Shown piece by piece: positions 8,067-17,418 of a DNA stretch of 64,000 nucleotides. Position 1 is the stretch's first letter. Each line of letters starts with the position of its first letter. The notes under the pieces are model-generated. The model had not been told where the DNA came from. It saw only the letters and a list, made by a program, of their open reading frames with translations, and did no database searches. The stretch comes from Microbacterium proteolyticum (GTDB lineage: Bacteria > Actinomycetota > Actinomycetes > Actinomycetales > Microbacteriaceae), in contig NZ_CP121274.1 in NCBI RefSeq assembly GCF_029639405.1, forward strand, positions 1,426,001-1,490,000, read 5' to 3'. Position numbers and translations under genes: made by a program.

Positions 8067-9185
8067 ATGCTGAAGAAAATCCTGACCGGCGCGGCCATCG
8101 CGGCGCTCGCCGTCGGCCTCGGAGCCTGTAGCTCCACGCGCCCCGCCGATGGCGGCGGAGACGCCGCCGGGGGCAGCGGCGACTGCAACGTCGGCATCGC
8201 GATGCCGACCCGCAGCCTCGAGCGCTGGATCAACGACGGTGAGCAGCTCCAGAAGAAGCTCACGGATGCCGGCTGCACCGTCGACCTGCAGTACGCCGAC
8301 AACAAGACCGACCAGCAGATCAGCCAGATCCAGAACCAGATCTCGGGCGGTGCCAAGATCCTCGTGATCGCGGCCATCGACGGTTCGACGCTGGGTCCGG
8401 TGCTGCAGGAGGCCAAGGCCCAGAACGCGACCGTCATCGCGTACGACCGCCTCATCAACGGCAGCGAGAACGTCGACTACTACGCCACGTTCGACAACTA
8501 CAAGGTGGGCACCCTGCAGGGCCAGTTCATCGAGGAGCAGCTGGGACTCAAGGACGGCAAGGGTCCGTTCAACCTCGAGCCCTTCGCCGGCAGCCCCGAC
8601 GACAACAACGCGAAGTTCTTCTTCGCGGGTGCCTGGGACGTGCTGAAGCCGTACATCGACAAGGGTCAGCTCGTCGTCCCCAGCGGCAAGTCGCCGGCCA
8701 ACGACGACGCGTGGGCCAGCATCGGCATCCAGGGCTGGGCGTCCGACAAGGCGCAGGCCGAGATGGACAACCGCCTCTCGTCGTTCTACGGCGACGGCAA
8801 GAAGGTCAACGTCGTCCTCTCTCCCAACGACAGCCTCGCCATCGGCATCGAGGCATCCCTCAAGTCGGCCGGCTACACCGCCGGTGCCGACTACCCGATC
8901 ATCACGGGTCAGGATGCCGACAAGGCCAACGTCAAGGCGATCCTCGAGGGTCTGCAGGCCATGACGGTCTGGAAGGACACCCGTGCTCTGGGTGACCGCG
9001 TCTTCCAGATGATCCAGGAGATCAAGGACGGCAAGACCGTCGAGGTCAACGACACCAAGACCTACGACAACGGCAAGAAGGTCGTCCCGTCCTACCTGCT
9101 GACGCCTGAGGTCGTCGTCAAGGACGACGTGCAGTCCAAGCTCATCGACTCGGGCTTCCTCAAGGCCTCCGACGTCGGGCTCTGA
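8067..9185 (+). CDS. chvE: Monosaccharide ABC transporter substrate-binding lipoprotein (ChvE type)
   Basis: 372-aa exported sugar-binding protein. A short signal peptide ends in a lipobox (VGLGAC, Cys at about 22), so it should be anchored to the outer face of the membrane. The mature part is a two-lobed periplasmic-binding fold of the xylose/ChvE group ([44 protein letters not shown]). ChvE and XylF homologues bind glucose, galactose, xylose or arabinose. ATG 8067 has a GAGAGGA ribosome-binding sequence 12 nt upstream. It is the first gene of the chvE-mmsA-mmsB operon; a 13-bp UUCG-capped hairpin follows it and probably sets higher expression of the binding protein than of the membrane parts. 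Confidence 0.85.
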   Translation: MLKKILTGAAIAALAVGLGACSSTRPADGGGDAAGGSGDCNVGIAMPTRSLERWINDGEQLQKKLTDAGCTVDLQYADNKTDQQISQIQNQISGGAKILVIAAIDGSTLGPVLQEAKAQNATVIAYDRLINGSENVDYYATFDNYKVGTLQGQFIEEQLGLKDGKGPFNLEPFAGSPDDNNAKFFFAGAWDVLKPYIDKGQLVVPSGKSPANDDAWASIGIQGWASDKAQAEMDNRLSSFYGDGKKVNVVLSPNDSLAIGIEASLKSAGYTAGADYPIITGQDADKANVKAILEGLQAMTVWKDTRALGDRVFQMIQEIKDGKTVEVNDTKTYDNGKKVVPSYLLTPEVVVKDDVQSKLIDSGFLKASDVGL

Positions 9186-9193
9186 TCCACTCT

Positions 9194-9223
9194 GCGGCGG
9201 GGCGGGTTCGCCCGCCCCGCCGC
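9194..9223 (+). terminator. UUCG-capped intercistronic hairpin after chvE
   Basis: Perfect 13-bp stem (9194-9206 with 9211-9223) closed by a UUCG tetraloop, an exceptionally stable RNA hairpin. It lies between the binding-protein gene and the ATPase gene of one operon, so partial termination or 3'-end protection of the chvE message is the likely role. Confidence 0.6.
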
Positions 9224-9285
9224 TCTCTCCGTCGCCGCACGGCGGCGGAGCTACCTGTCGCCCGCGGGCGACGGAGGGAGACACC

Positions 9286-10815
9286 ATGACCGAACCGATC
9301 CTGCGCATGTCGGGGATCTCCAAGTCGTTCAACGGCGTCCCGGCTCTCGCCGACGTGTCGGTGGACGTGCATCGCGGTGAGGTGCACGCGATCTGCGGCG
9401 AGAACGGCGCGGGGAAGTCGACGCTGATGAAGGTGCTGAGCGGTGTCTATCCCGCCGGCAGCTTCGACGGGACGATCACCCTCGAGGGGGAGCCGGTCGC
9501 GTTCCGCTCGATCAACGACAGCGAGGCCGCCGGCATCGTCATCATCCACCAGGAGCTGGCCCTCAGCCCCTACCTCTCGATCGCCGAGAACATCTTCCTC
9601 GGCAACGAGAAATCCAAGCGCGGGGTGATCGACTGGAACGCCACCAACACCGCCGCCGCAGACCTGCTCAAGCGCGTGGGGCTCCGCGAGAACCCGGCGA
9701 CCAAGATCTACGAGCTCGGCGTCGGCAAGCAGCAGCTCGTCGAGATCGCGAAGGCGCTGGCCAAGGAGGTCAAGCTCCTCATCCTCGACGAGCCGACCGC
9801 CGCCCTCAACGACGACGACTCCGCGCACCTGCTCGACCTCATCGACCAGCTGCGCGACCAGGGGATCACCTGCATCATCATCAGCCACAAGCTGAAGGAG
9901 GTGCTGCGCATCGCCGACCGCATCACGATCATCCGCGACGGCCGGACGATCGAGACCATGCGGCGCGACGACCCCGACACCGACGAGGGCCGCATCATCC
10001 GGGCGATGGTCGGTCGCGACCTCAACAGCCTCTTCCCGCCGCGCGAACCCGACATCGGCGAAGAGCTGTTCCGCGTCGAGAACTGGACCGTGCACCACCC
10101 CGTCGACACCGAGCGCGTGGTCATCGACGACGCGTCCTTCATGGTGCGTGCGGGCGAGATCGTCGGCTTCGCCGGTCTCATGGGTGCCGGGCGCACCGAG
10201 CTCGCGATGAGCATCTTCGGACGCATGTACGGCACCGGCATCTCCGGCGAGGTGTACAAGGGCGGCCGGCAGATCGACGTCCGCACCGTCGACGCGGCGA
10301 TCAAGAACGGCATCGCCTACGCCACGGAGGACCGCAAGAAGTACGGCCTCAACCTCATCGGCGACATCCAGGTCAACGTCTCGGCCTCCGCCCTCGCCCG
10401 CCTCGCGCGCCTCGGCGTCGTCGACCGGTACCGCGAGTACAAGGTCGCCGATTCGTACCGCTACAAGATGAACATCAAGGCGCCCAGTGTCGCCGCGATC
10501 ACCGGACGCCTCTCCGGCGGGAACCAGCAGAAAGTGGTCCTGTCGAAGTGGATGTTCACCGGACCCGACGTGCTGATCCTCGACGAGCCGACCCGCGGCA
10601 TCGACGTCGGGGCGAAGTACGAGATCTACGGCATCATCAACGAACTCGCGGCCCAGGGGAAGGCCGTCATCGTCATCTCGTCGGAGCTGCCCGAGGTCAT
10701 CGGCCTCTCCGACCGCATCTACACCATCTCCGAGGGACGCATCACGGCCGAGGTCAGCCGTGAGGAAGCCACGCAGGAGACGCTCATGCGGCACATGACC
10801 GCCGGAAGGAACTGA
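9286..10815 (+). CDS. mmsA: Monosaccharide ABC transporter ATP-binding protein (MmsA/XylG/GguA)
   Basis: 509-aa double ATPase that powers a CUT2-class sugar importer. The first nucleotide domain has Walker [10 protein letters not shown], a [10 protein letters not shown] signature region and [10 protein letters not shown]. The second domain has the degenerate Walker A typical of this class ([10 protein letters not shown]) but a complete signature LSGGNQQKV and Walker [15 protein letters not shown] 9286 follows GGAGGG. It starts 100 bp after chvE and its stop is 5 bp from the permease ATG, so the three genes form one operon. Confidence 0.9.
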   Translation: MTEPILRMSGISKSFNGVPALADVSVDVHRGEVHAICGENGAGKSTLMKVLSGVYPAGSFDGTITLEGEPVAFRSINDSEAAGIVIIHQELALSPYLSIAENIFLGNEKSKRGVIDWNATNTAAADLLKRVGLRENPATKIYELGVGKQQLVEIAKALAKEVKLLILDEPTAALNDDDSAHLLDLIDQLRDQGITCIIISHKLKEVLRIADRITIIRDGRTIETMRRDDPDTDEGRIIRAMVGRDLNSLFPPREPDIGEELFRVENWTVHHPVDTERVVIDDASFMVRAGEIVGFAGLMGAGRTELAMSIFGRMYGTGISGEVYKGGRQIDVRTVDAAIKNGIAYATEDRKKYGLNLIGDIQVNVSASALARLARLGVVDRYREYKVADSYRYKMNIKAPSVAAITGRLSGGNQQKVVLSKWMFTGPDVLILDEPTRGIDVGAKYEIYGIINELAAQGKAVIVISSELPEVIGLSDRIYTISEGRITAEVSREEATQETLMRHMTAGRN

Positions 10816-10820
10816 CAGCA

Positions 10821-12041
10821 ATGGCCACCGCATCCACCCAGACGGTCGAAGCGCCGACGCAACCGGGACCGCGCCGCCGCGGTCTGCTCGCGCGCATCAA
10901 CTTCCGGCAGTTCGGCATCCTCGCTGCCCTGGTCATCATCATCGTGCTGTTCCAGGTGCTCACCGGCGGGCGCCTGCTCATGCCGGGCAACGTCAACAAC
11001 CTCATCCAGCAGAACGCGTACGTCCTGATCCTCGCGATCGGCATGGTGATGGTCATCATCGCCGGACACATCGACCTGTCGGTCGGTTCGGTCGTCGCCA
11101 TGGTCGGCGCGATCGCGGCGATCGCCATGAACCAATGGGGTCTGCCCTGGTACATCGCGGTCGTCCTGTCGCTCGTCGTCGGCGCGATCGTCGGCGCGTG
11201 GCAGGGCTTCTGGGTCGCCTTCGTCGGGATACCCGCGTTCATCGTCACGCTCGCGGGCATGCTGCTCTTCCGCGGGCTCACGCTCGTGCTCCTCACCGGC
11301 GGCACGATCAGCGGTCTGCCCGACGGATTCACCGCCATCGGTGCCGGATGGCTCCCGCCCGTTCTCGGCTACGTCGGCAACTGGGACAGCCTCACCCTCG
11401 TGCTCGGCGCGATCGCCAGCGTCCTGCTCATCGTGCAGCAGCTGCGCACCCGCGCGACGCTCCGCCGTCTCGAGCTGCCCCGCGAGGTCGCGTGGTCGTT
11501 CTGGCTGAAGAACGCGATCGCCGTCGTGGCGATCATGGCCGTCGCCTTCACGATCGCCGCCTACAACGGCACGCCGATCGTGCTCATCATCCTCGCCGTG
11601 CTCGTGCTGGCGTACACGTTCGTGCTCAACCGCACGACGTTCGGTCGGCACATCTACGCGATGGGCGGCAACCTGTTCGCCGCCGTGATGAGCGGCGTGA
11701 AGACGAAGTGGGTCAACTTCTTCATCTTCGTCAACATGGGTGTGCTCGCCGGTCTCGCCGCGGTGGTCAGCACCGCACGCGCCGGTGGGGCCGTGGCATC
11801 CGCCGGTCAGAACTACGAACTGGATGCCATCGCGGCGGTGTTCATCGGTGGCGCCGCGGTCCAGGGCGGTATCGGTACGGTCGTCGGCGCCGTCGTCGGT
11901 GGTCTGGTCATGGGCGTGCTCAACATGGGTCTATCCATCCTGAGCGTCGACGCGGCCTGGCAGATGGCGATCAAGGGCATCGTTCTGCTCCTGGCCGTCG
12001 CGTTCGACATCTTCAACAAGCGACGCAACGGCGGTGTCTGA
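10821..12041 (+). CDS. mmsB: Monosaccharide ABC transporter permease (MmsB/XylH/GguB)
   Basis: 406-aa multi-pass membrane protein with about ten hydrophobic segments, the CUT2 sugar permease partner of the preceding ATPase. Family features include GHIDLSVGSVVAMVGA in the second to third helices and FIGGAAVQGGIGTVVGAVVG near the C-terminus. Length is close to XylH/GguB (about 390-410). It ends the operon and is followed at once by a strong GC hairpin. With ChvE it should import one or several aldoses; which ones cannot be read from sequence. Confidence 0.9.
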   Translation: MATASTQTVEAPTQPGPRRRGLLARINFRQFGILAALVIIIVLFQVLTGGRLLMPGNVNNLIQQNAYVLILAIGMVMVIIAGHIDLSVGSVVAMVGAIAAIAMNQWGLPWYIAVVLSLVVGAIVGAWQGFWVAFVGIPAFIVTLAGMLLFRGLTLVLLTGGTISGLPDGFTAIGAGWLPPVLGYVGNWDSLTLVLGAIASVLLIVQQLRTRATLRRLELPREVAWSFWLKNAIAVVAIMAVAFTIAAYNGTPIVLIILAVLVLAYTFVLNRTTFGRHIYAMGGNLFAAVMSGVKTKWVNFFIFVNMGVLAGLAAVVSTARAGGAVASAGQNYELDAIAAVFIGGAAVQGGIGTVVGAVVGGLVMGVLNMGLSILSVDAAWQMAIKGIVLLLAVAFDIFNKRRNGGV

Positions 12042-12045
12042 TCGG

Positions 12046-12078
12046 GTGGGGAGCGCGGCCGTCCGCCGCGCTCCCCAC
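12046..12078 (+). terminator. Operon terminator hairpin after mmsB
   Basis: Perfect 14-bp stem (12046-12059 with 12065-12078) and 5-nt loop, starting 5 bp past the mmsB stop and 51 bp before the ROK gene. No T-run follows, but position and stability support termination. Confidence 0.7.
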
Positions 12079-12128
12079 ACCGGCCGTAACCGGGGGGCCG
12101 TCGATGCGAGAATGGGGGAGGTGCCCTC

Positions 12129-13340
12129 ATGACCCCTGCCGTGTTCGAGCCCGCCACGCCGCTCGCACCACCCTCAGGTCGTACGACGAACGACCTGATC
12201 CGTCAGCAGAACCTCGCGTCCGTCTTGTCGATGCTGCACCTCCGGGGAGCGCTCTCACGCGCTCAGCTGGGCGCGACGATCGGCCTGAACCGCTCGACGG
12301 TCACGGGCCTGGTCATGGAGTTGACCGAACTGGGGCTCGTCCGCGAGGTCGCCGCCGGCGAACGCACCGGTAAGGTCGGCCGCCCGACGCTCGACATCGA
12401 GCCCGAGGATCACGTCGCCGCGCTGAGCGTGCGGGCCGAGCCCCACGCCGTGACGGTCGCCCTCGTCGGGCTCGGCGGCGTCGTCCACGCGCGGCTACGC
12501 CACGACACCGCGAGCGCGCCGTCGCCCCGCCGCTTCGTGCAGATCGTCGCCTCCTCGGTCGAGGCGATGCGTGCCGACATCGACCGCCACTACCGGGTCG
12601 TCGGCGCGGGCCTCGCCGTCCCGGGACTCGTCAACGCCAACGGCTCCGTGCTGGTGTCGCCCACCCTCGGGTGGCGCCGGGATCCGGTGGCCGCGCGGTT
12701 GAGCGACGAACTCGGCATCCAGGTCTCCGCCGGAAACGACGCGAGCATCGGCGCGCTCGCCGAGTCGCGGTTCGGTGTCGGCGTCGGCGTCTCCAACCTC
12801 CTCTACCTCGGCGGCGCGATGCACAGCATCGGCGGCGGCCTGATCATCGATGGCACGCTCCTGCGCGGCACCTCCGGCTACGCCGGCGAACTCGGCCACA
12901 CCGTCGTCGACCCGCGCGGCCGCACGTGCGTGTGCGGACGCAAGGGATGCCTCGAAGCCGAGGTCCGGCTCGACCTCCTCGAACCGCTGCTCGGCCGGCG
13001 CAAGCTCGACGAGGACGAACTCGACGTGGAGCTCGGCGTCGCCCGCGATCCCCGCGTGCTCGCGGAGGTGACGCGCCAGGTCGAGGTGCTCTCGCTGGCG
13101 CTGACGAACTTCGTCAACGCCTTCAGCCCCGAGACCGTCGTGCTCTCGGGATACCTCGGCGCGCTGCTGTCGGTCAGCCGCGAGCGTCTGGCCGAGGCGG
13201 TGCGCGTGCACCCGCTGGGCGCGGACGGCCGCACGATTCGTCTCGAGCGCGCGCACCTGCGCTCGCGCCTGATGCTCATCGGCCCCGCCGAGCTCGCCTT
13301 CGCCGACCTCCTCGCGAATCCCGCGGGCTTCCGCGGCTGA
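12129..13340 (+). CDS. ROK-family transcriptional regulator
   Basis: 403-aa regulator with an N-terminal winged helix-turn-helix (about residues 22-80; LHLRGALSRAQLGATIGLNR, then STVTGLVMELTELGLV) and a sugar-kinase-like ROK domain. The zinc motif CVCGRKGCLE is present near residues 266-276, and ELGHTVVDPRG precedes it. ROK repressors such as XylR and NagC usually sense a sugar and control adjacent transport genes. It sits 87 bp downstream of the monosaccharide ABC operon on the same strand, separated by a terminator, and has its own ribosome-binding site (GGGGGAGG). It most likely regulates that operon. Confidence 0.85.
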   Translation: MTPAVFEPATPLAPPSGRTTNDLIRQQNLASVLSMLHLRGALSRAQLGATIGLNRSTVTGLVMELTELGLVREVAAGERTGKVGRPTLDIEPEDHVAALSVRAEPHAVTVALVGLGGVVHARLRHDTASAPSPRRFVQIVASSVEAMRADIDRHYRVVGAGLAVPGLVNANGSVLVSPTLGWRRDPVAARLSDELGIQVSAGNDASIGALAESRFGVGVGVSNLLYLGGAMHSIGGGLIIDGTLLRGTSGYAGELGHTVVDPRGRTCVCGRKGCLEAEVRLDLLEPLLGRRKLDEDELDVELGVARDPRVLAEVTRQVEVLSLALTNFVNAFSPETVVLSGYLGALLSVSRERLAEAVRVHPLGADGRTIRLERAHLRSRLMLIGPAELAFADLLANPAGFRG

Positions 13341-13350
13341 CCCCGGTCCC

Positions 13351-13418
13351 GCGGCGTCCGGCCGCGCTCGGTGCCGCGGCATCCGGCCGCGCTCGGTGCC
13401 TCCTCCGAGTTCGGTGCC
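13351..13418. repeat. Short tandem direct repeat
   Basis: A 25-bp unit (GCGGCRTCCGGCCGCGCTC plus GGTGCC) occurs at 13351-13375 and 13376-13400 with one difference, followed by a partial third copy ending at 13418. It lies in the intergenic region after the ROK gene, just before the palindromic element at 13434. Confidence 0.6.
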
Positions 13419-13433
13419 CCCTCTCCCGGTTGA

Positions 13434-13484
13434 GTGTCCAAGACACGCGGACGCCCTCGCGACGCATCCGCGTGTCTTGGACAC
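13434..13484. repeat. Palindromic intergenic element, copy 1 of 3
   Basis: Perfect 18-bp arms (13434-13451 and 13467-13484) around a 15-nt loop. The outer arm begins GTGTCCAAGACACGC, itself a small palindrome (GTGTC-CAA-GACAC). The same element recurs at 38241-38291 and 42386-42437. It could be a terminator-like or protein-binding repeat; convergent genes do not flank this copy. Confidence 0.7.
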
Positions 13485-13606
13485 CGAACCGGACGAGCGT
13501 GCCGCGGCGCCCCGGCTCGACGGCCCCCGTTCACCCGCACGTCGCCTCGCATGGCTAGTCTCGCCGCGGCGTTCCCTGCCCGGGTGGATGCCGAGGGAGG
13601 GTCCGC

Positions 13607-14422
13607 GTGGATCTCGACGCCGACCGCGGACGCTCGTGGTCTTCGATCGCCGCCGCCGTCGCGGCGGTGCTCTTCGTCGTGATCGCGATCGCCCTCGTCG
13701 TGTCGTCGCAGGCCGTCGGCCGTGAGCGTCCCCTCGAGGAAAGGGTGGGGGCGTACGCCCCCGCGGTCGAGCCGGATGCCGCGCCCGTCGCGGACGCGCC
13801 GGCCTCCGCCCCCGTACCGACCGCGGTTCCCGTGCCGTCGGCCCCGCCCCTCGCGGAGATCGTTCCCGCCGATCCGGCCTGGACCGCCCGCACGGCGGCG
13901 GCGACCGGCATCCCGGAGCGGGCCCTGCGCGCCTACGCGTCGGCCGCGCTCACGCTGAAGGCCGAACAGCCCGGCTGCGGGCTCGGCTGGAACACGCTCG
14001 CGGGGATCGGCGCCATCGAATCCGCCCACGGCACGCACTCCGGCGGGAATCTGGACGAGGCCGGGTACCCGCAGCCGGCGATCCGCGGCATCCCCCTCGA
14101 CGGCACTGCCAGCGCCGCGATCGGCGACACCGACGGCGGCGCGTGGGACGGGGATGCCACCTGGGACCGCGCCGTGGGCCCGTTGCAGTTCATCCCCGCG
14201 ACGTGGCAGCGGTGGGGCGCCGACGGCAACGGCGACGGGGTGGCCGACCCGAACCAGATCGACGACGCTGCACTCGCCGCGGGCCGCTACCTGTGCGCCG
14301 CCGGCGAGATGACGAGCGCGACCGGCTGGCGGCGGGCGATCTTCTCGTACAACCACCTCGACAGCTACGTCGACGACGTCGCCGCCACGGCCAACACGTA
14401 CGCCGCACGCGCGGACGGCTGA
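13607..14422 (+). CDS. Membrane-anchored lytic transglycosylase (SLT/MltB-like)
   Basis: 271-aa predicted peptidoglycan hydrolase. An N-terminal membrane segment (about residues 12-33) is followed by an Ala/Pro-rich linker and a lysozyme-like domain. GIGAIESAHG carries the probable catalytic Glu138, and AVGPLQFIPATWQRWG is the diagnostic transglycosylase motif; a GDGVADPNQIDDAALAAGRY segment and FSYNHLDSYV complete the fold. The protein would cleave glycan strands outside the membrane. GTG 13607 has GAGGGAGG at ideal spacing. The gene is monocistronic and convergent with the dehydrogenase gene 8 bp away. Confidence 0.8.
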   Translation: MDLDADRGRSWSSIAAAVAAVLFVVIAIALVVSSQAVGRERPLEERVGAYAPAVEPDAAPVADAPASAPVPTAVPVPSAPPLAEIVPADPAWTARTAAATGIPERALRAYASAALTLKAEQPGCGLGWNTLAGIGAIESAHGTHSGGNLDEAGYPQPAIRGIPLDGTASAAIGDTDGGAWDGDATWDRAVGPLQFIPATWQRWGADGNGDGVADPNQIDDAALAAGRYLCAAGEMTSATGWRRAIFSYNHLDSYVDDVAATANTYAARADG

Positions 14423-14430
14423 ACGGCGGA

Positions 14431-15354
14431 TCAGCCGCGCAGCACCACGTTCTCGGGCTCTTCGCCCGCGAGGAAGTGCTCGATCTGCCGGCGGACGAGC
14501 CGCGCGATCCGGGGGCGCATCGCTCCTGTGGCGCCGCCGACGTGCGGCGCGATGAGCACGCCCTCGAGAGTCCACAGCGGGTGGTCGGCGGGCAGCGGCT
14601 CGGGGTCGGTGACGTCCAGCGCCGCGCGGATGCGCCCGCGCCGCACGTGGTCGACGAGGGCGTCCGTGTCGATCACGGGGCCGCGGCCGACGTTCACGAC
14701 GAGCGCTCCGTCGGGCAGGGCCGACAGCGCGGCGTCGTCGACGAGGTGCTGGGTCTTGTCGCCGCCGGGGAGCGACACGATCAGCACGTCGGTGGCGGCG
14801 AGGACGTCGTACAGCTCGCCGAGGGGGAGGACCTCGACGTCGTCCTGCAGTCGTCCGTGCGACGCGACCGCGCGGAGATCGACCTCGAAGGGCTTCAGGC
14901 GGGCGGCGATCGCGCGGCCGACTCCGCCGAAGCCGAGCAAGGTGACGCGGGCGTCGGCGAGGCCCGGTGTCCACTTCCCCTCCCACTCCGCCCGGTCCTG
15001 CGCGCGGACGAAGTCCGGAAGCGCGCGCTGGGCCGCGAGCGCGAGGGCGACGGCGAGCTCGGCGGTCGCCGTCTCGTGCACGCTGGTGGCGTTGGCGAAC
15101 ACGATGCCCTCGGGGAGGCGCCCCTCGACGTTGTCGTACCCGATCGACTGGCCCTGCACGAGCCGCGTCGTCACCTCGGTCAGGCGCGCGATGACGCCGT
15201 CCATCGACATGTACGGCGGCACCACGATGTCGATGTGCGGGCGGGGGGCGGCATCCGTCATGTCCCAGACGAGCACCTCCACGCCCTCGGGTAGGGGCTG
15301 CAGATCGTCGCGGAGCTGCGCGGTGGGCACGGACACGATCAGCGGGGAAGTCAC
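14431..15354 (-). CDS. D-2-hydroxyacid dehydrogenase (phosphoglycerate-dehydrogenase-like)
   Basis: 307-aa NAD-dependent dehydrogenase. The Rossmann motif VTLLGFGGVGRAIAARL lies near residue 135, and the catalytic Arg (VNVGRGPVI), Glu (DVTDPEPLP) and His (APHVGGATG) are all in place. The substrate is an unknown 2-hydroxy/2-oxo acid. Two GTG codons are possible; GTG 15354 is chosen because a TAGCGT -10-like box ends 7 nt upstream and overlaps the alternative GTG 15363, implying a leaderless transcript. It is monocistronic and convergent with the transglycosylase gene. Confidence 0.85.
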   Translation of the reverse strand: MTSPLIVSVPTAQLRDDLQPLPEGVEVLVWDMTDAAPRPHIDIVVPPYMSMDGVIARLTEVTTRLVQGQSIGYDNVEGRLPEGIVFANATSVHETATAELAVALALAAQRALPDFVRAQDRAEWEGKWTPGLADARVTLLGFGGVGRAIAARLKPFEVDLRAVASHGRLQDDVEVLPLGELYDVLAATDVLIVSLPGGDKTQHLVDDAALSALPDGALVVNVGRGPVIDTDALVDHVRRGRIRAALDVTDPEPLPADHPLWTLEGVLIAPHVGGATGAMRPRIARLVRRQIEHFLAGEEPENVVLRG

Positions 15355-15361
15355 CCGTCCC

Positions 15362-15367
15362 ACGCTA
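15362..15367 (-). promoter_or_regulatory. Leaderless -10 box of the hydroxyacid dehydrogenase gene
   Basis: TAGCGT on the minus strand, 7 nt before GTG 15354, matching TANNNT. This spacing puts the transcription start at or next to the start codon. Confidence 0.45.
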
Positions 15368-15415
15368 CCCGCGGGTCCGGCGACCGCGGCCCCGCGGACA
15401 CGCGGCGCAGCCGGC

Positions 15416-16870
15416 TCAGCCGGTGACGTCCGCCGGTACGGGCCGCCGCCCGACGTGCACCCCGACCGGGACGTCGTAGGCGAGGTACTCCGCCATCAGC
15501 GACTCGGCGTGGCGGGTGAAGAGCCGTCGCGACAGCGCCGCGGCGAGCTTGGTCGCGCCCCCGACGAGTCCCGGGATCTGGTGGCTGAGCATGCCCTGGC
15601 TGATCCGCGCGCCGTGGTTGAACATGTGGATGCGCGACAGCGCCGACCCCGCGGCCGCACTCCGGCTGACGAGGCCGAAGTCGTCGTCGAGGTAGGGGAA
15701 CGCCGCGAGCCCGGGGTTCTCCGCGACCTGCGCCGGGGTGAGTCGATCGCTCCAGAGCGTGGCATCCGGGGCCACCGTCGACAGCTCCGGGCGGCGCGAG
15801 AGATCCGCGACGATCCCGGTCGCGGCGATGACGACGTCATAGCGATGGATGCCATGCGGCGTCGTCACGACGATCTCGGTGCCGTCCCACTCGACGGATC
15901 GCCACGGTGACGCCGTCAGGAAACGGAAGCCGTCGAAGGCGTGTGCGCGCCAGATCGCGTTCTGCGTGGCGGGCTGGTCGACGGCGGAGAGGTGCACGTT
16001 GAACGTCCACTTCTGCGCGTCGGTGAGCGAGCCGTAGTTCTCGATGAGGCCCGAGAATTCCATCCACCGGTAGGGGCTGACCTGCGGCATCGCGGTGCGC
16101 CGCATGTGCACGTCGACCGAGGCCGCGCCGTGCTCGAGGGCGGTGGCGGCGTTGTCGAACGCGCCGGTGCCGGCGCCCAGGATGCCGATGCGCTTCCCAG
16201 CGAGGGCGGCGAAATCGATCGCGTCGTGGGTGTGGTGCACCCGCTCGGCCGGGAGGTCGTCGAGGAGCGCCGGAACGTGCCGTCCCCCGGCGCCCTCGAT
16301 GCCGGTGGCGAGCACGACGTGCCGGGCGAGGAGCACCCACGACCCGTCGGGGCCCTCGAGGTGCAGGCGCAGGGGGCCGTCGGCATCCGGCGGCGTGATC
16401 GACGTGACGGCGGTGGAACCGACGACCTCGATGCCGGCGACCGTGCGGTACCACTGCAGGAACCCCTGCCACGCGACGGTCGGGAAGAAGGCGATATCGT
16501 CCCACGCCGCTGCGCCGTACACGGCCTCGAACCACGCGCGCGGACTCACCGCCGGGACGCCCCACGTCGGCCAGGCGATGTCCTTCGGGGTGCGCAGCGT
16601 GTGCATGCGCGCGTACGTGGTCCACGGCCCGGTGGCGTCGATCGGGGCGGAGTCGAGGACGACGACGTCGTCGATGCCGCGGCGGCGCAGGCCCCGGGCG
16701 AGCACGAGCCCGGCCTGTCCACCGCCCACGATCACGACCGGGTGTTCACCGTCGCGTTCGCCGACCCACGACCGTCCGTCCCCTGCGCTCAGCGCTTCCT
16801 GGTGCGCGGCCTCGCGTTCGAGGGCGGCCAGGCGAGCACTCGCATCGGCGAGCGGGGTGAGGGTGCTCAC
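15416..16870 (-). CDS. FAD/NAD(P)-binding flavoprotein monooxygenase-like
   Basis: 484-aa two-dinucleotide-domain flavoprotein. The FAD motif VVIVGGGQAGLVLARGL is near residue 40 and the NADPH motif GILGAGTGAFDNAATAL near residue 190, with two ATG(I) motifs (VVLATGIEGAGG, VIAATGIV) linking the domains. The arrangement resembles flavin-containing N- or Baeyer-Villiger-type monooxygenases. GTG 16870 overlaps the ureidoglycolate-lyase stop by 4 nt, so the two are co-translated and probably act on a common nitrogenous substrate. The true substrate is unknown; a ureide or other N-rich metabolite is a context-based guess. Confidence 0.75.
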   Translation of the reverse strand: MSTLTPLADASARLAALEREAAHQEALSAGDGRSWVGERDGEHPVVIVGGGQAGLVLARGLRRRGIDDVVVLDSAPIDATGPWTTYARMHTLRTPKDIAWPTWGVPAVSPRAWFEAVYGAAAWDDIAFFPTVAWQGFLQWYRTVAGIEVVGSTAVTSITPPDADGPLRLHLEGPDGSWVLLARHVVLATGIEGAGGRHVPALLDDLPAERVHHTHDAIDFAALAGKRIGILGAGTGAFDNAATALEHGAASVDVHMRRTAMPQVSPYRWMEFSGLIENYGSLTDAQKWTFNVHLSAVDQPATQNAIWRAHAFDGFRFLTASPWRSVEWDGTEIVVTTPHGIHRYDVVIAATGIVADLSRRPELSTVAPDATLWSDRLTPAQVAENPGLAAFPYLDDDFGLVSRSAAAGSALSRIHMFNHGARISQGMLSHQIPGLVGGATKLAAALSRRLFTRHAESLMAEYLAYDVPVGVHVGRRPVPADVTG

Positions 16871-17355
16871 TCGACGACGACGCGCACGCCGTAGGTGTCG
16901 TCGAGCCGGAAGTTGTGGTGATCGGTGACGTTGGTGTCGTCGAGTTCGAGGTTGACGAAGTCCATGCTCGGCTCGGCGAAGAACGGGCCGGCGTGCCACG
17001 TGCCCTTGAGCATCGTGATCGCGGTGCGTGCCGGGATCCGGAACGCGCGCAGGTCGTCGAGCGTGGGCTCGTCGATGCTGGCGGGCGCGACGGCGATCGT
17101 CCACTCGACGTCGCCGACGGCCATGAGGGTCTGGGTGGTCTCGAGGTGCCGCGTGACCCGGACGAATTCGGGCTTCTTGTCGTCGAGCGACATCAGGTAG
17201 AAGCGCGGGATGCCGCCGGACACGTCGAGCACGGCCTCTTCCGCCGTGAAGGGTGTGCCGTCTGCCATGGGGGTCAGAACGACACCGAAGGGGGCGAACG
17301 CCTCGGCGGTGACGGTCGCGGCGGTGAGGGGGTGGGTGGGGAGCGGCTCGGTCAT
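16867..17355 (-). CDS. Ureidoglycolate lyase (AllA family)
   Basis: 162-aa member of the AllA cupin-like family, which splits ureidoglycolate to glyoxylate and urea in the last steps of allantoin breakdown. Recognisable stretches are AFAPFGVVLTP near the N-terminus, ETTQTLMAVG, and GTWHAGPFF, a position usually GVWHHP in family members. Length fits (about 160-170). It is first in a two-gene operon with a flavoprotein and is preceded by a GntR regulator gene and a clear double operator; a TATCTT -10 box 6 nt before the ATG implies a leaderless mRNA. Confidence 0.75.
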   Translation of the reverse strand: MTEPLPTHPLTAATVTAEAFAPFGVVLTPMADGTPFTAEEAVLDVSGGIPRFYLMSLDDKKPEFVRVTRHLETTQTLMAVGDVEWTIAVAPASIDEPTLDDLRAFRIPARTAITMLKGTWHAGPFFAEPSMDFVNLELDDTNVTDHHNFRLDDTYGVRVVVE

Positions 17356-17361
17356 GCCCCG

Positions 17362-17404
17362 AAGATACGCCTGTCAGACAAGCCCTGCGACAACTTGTCT
17401 GACA
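17362..17404 (-). promoter_or_regulatory. Leaderless promoter with paired GntR-type operators
   Basis: TATCTT (17367-17362) lies 6 nt before the AllA ATG. Just upstream, TGTCAGACAAG (17372-17382) and CTTGTCTGACA (17394-17404) form a perfect 11-bp inverted repeat, and each arm holds its own small TGTC-W-GACA palindrome. TTGTCTGACAC resembles the TNGTNNNACNA GntR pattern. The sites cover about -15 to -47, so binding should block RNA polymerase. The GntR gene is immediately upstream. Confidence 0.65.
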
Positions 17405-17418
17405 CGTTCACGACCTCG

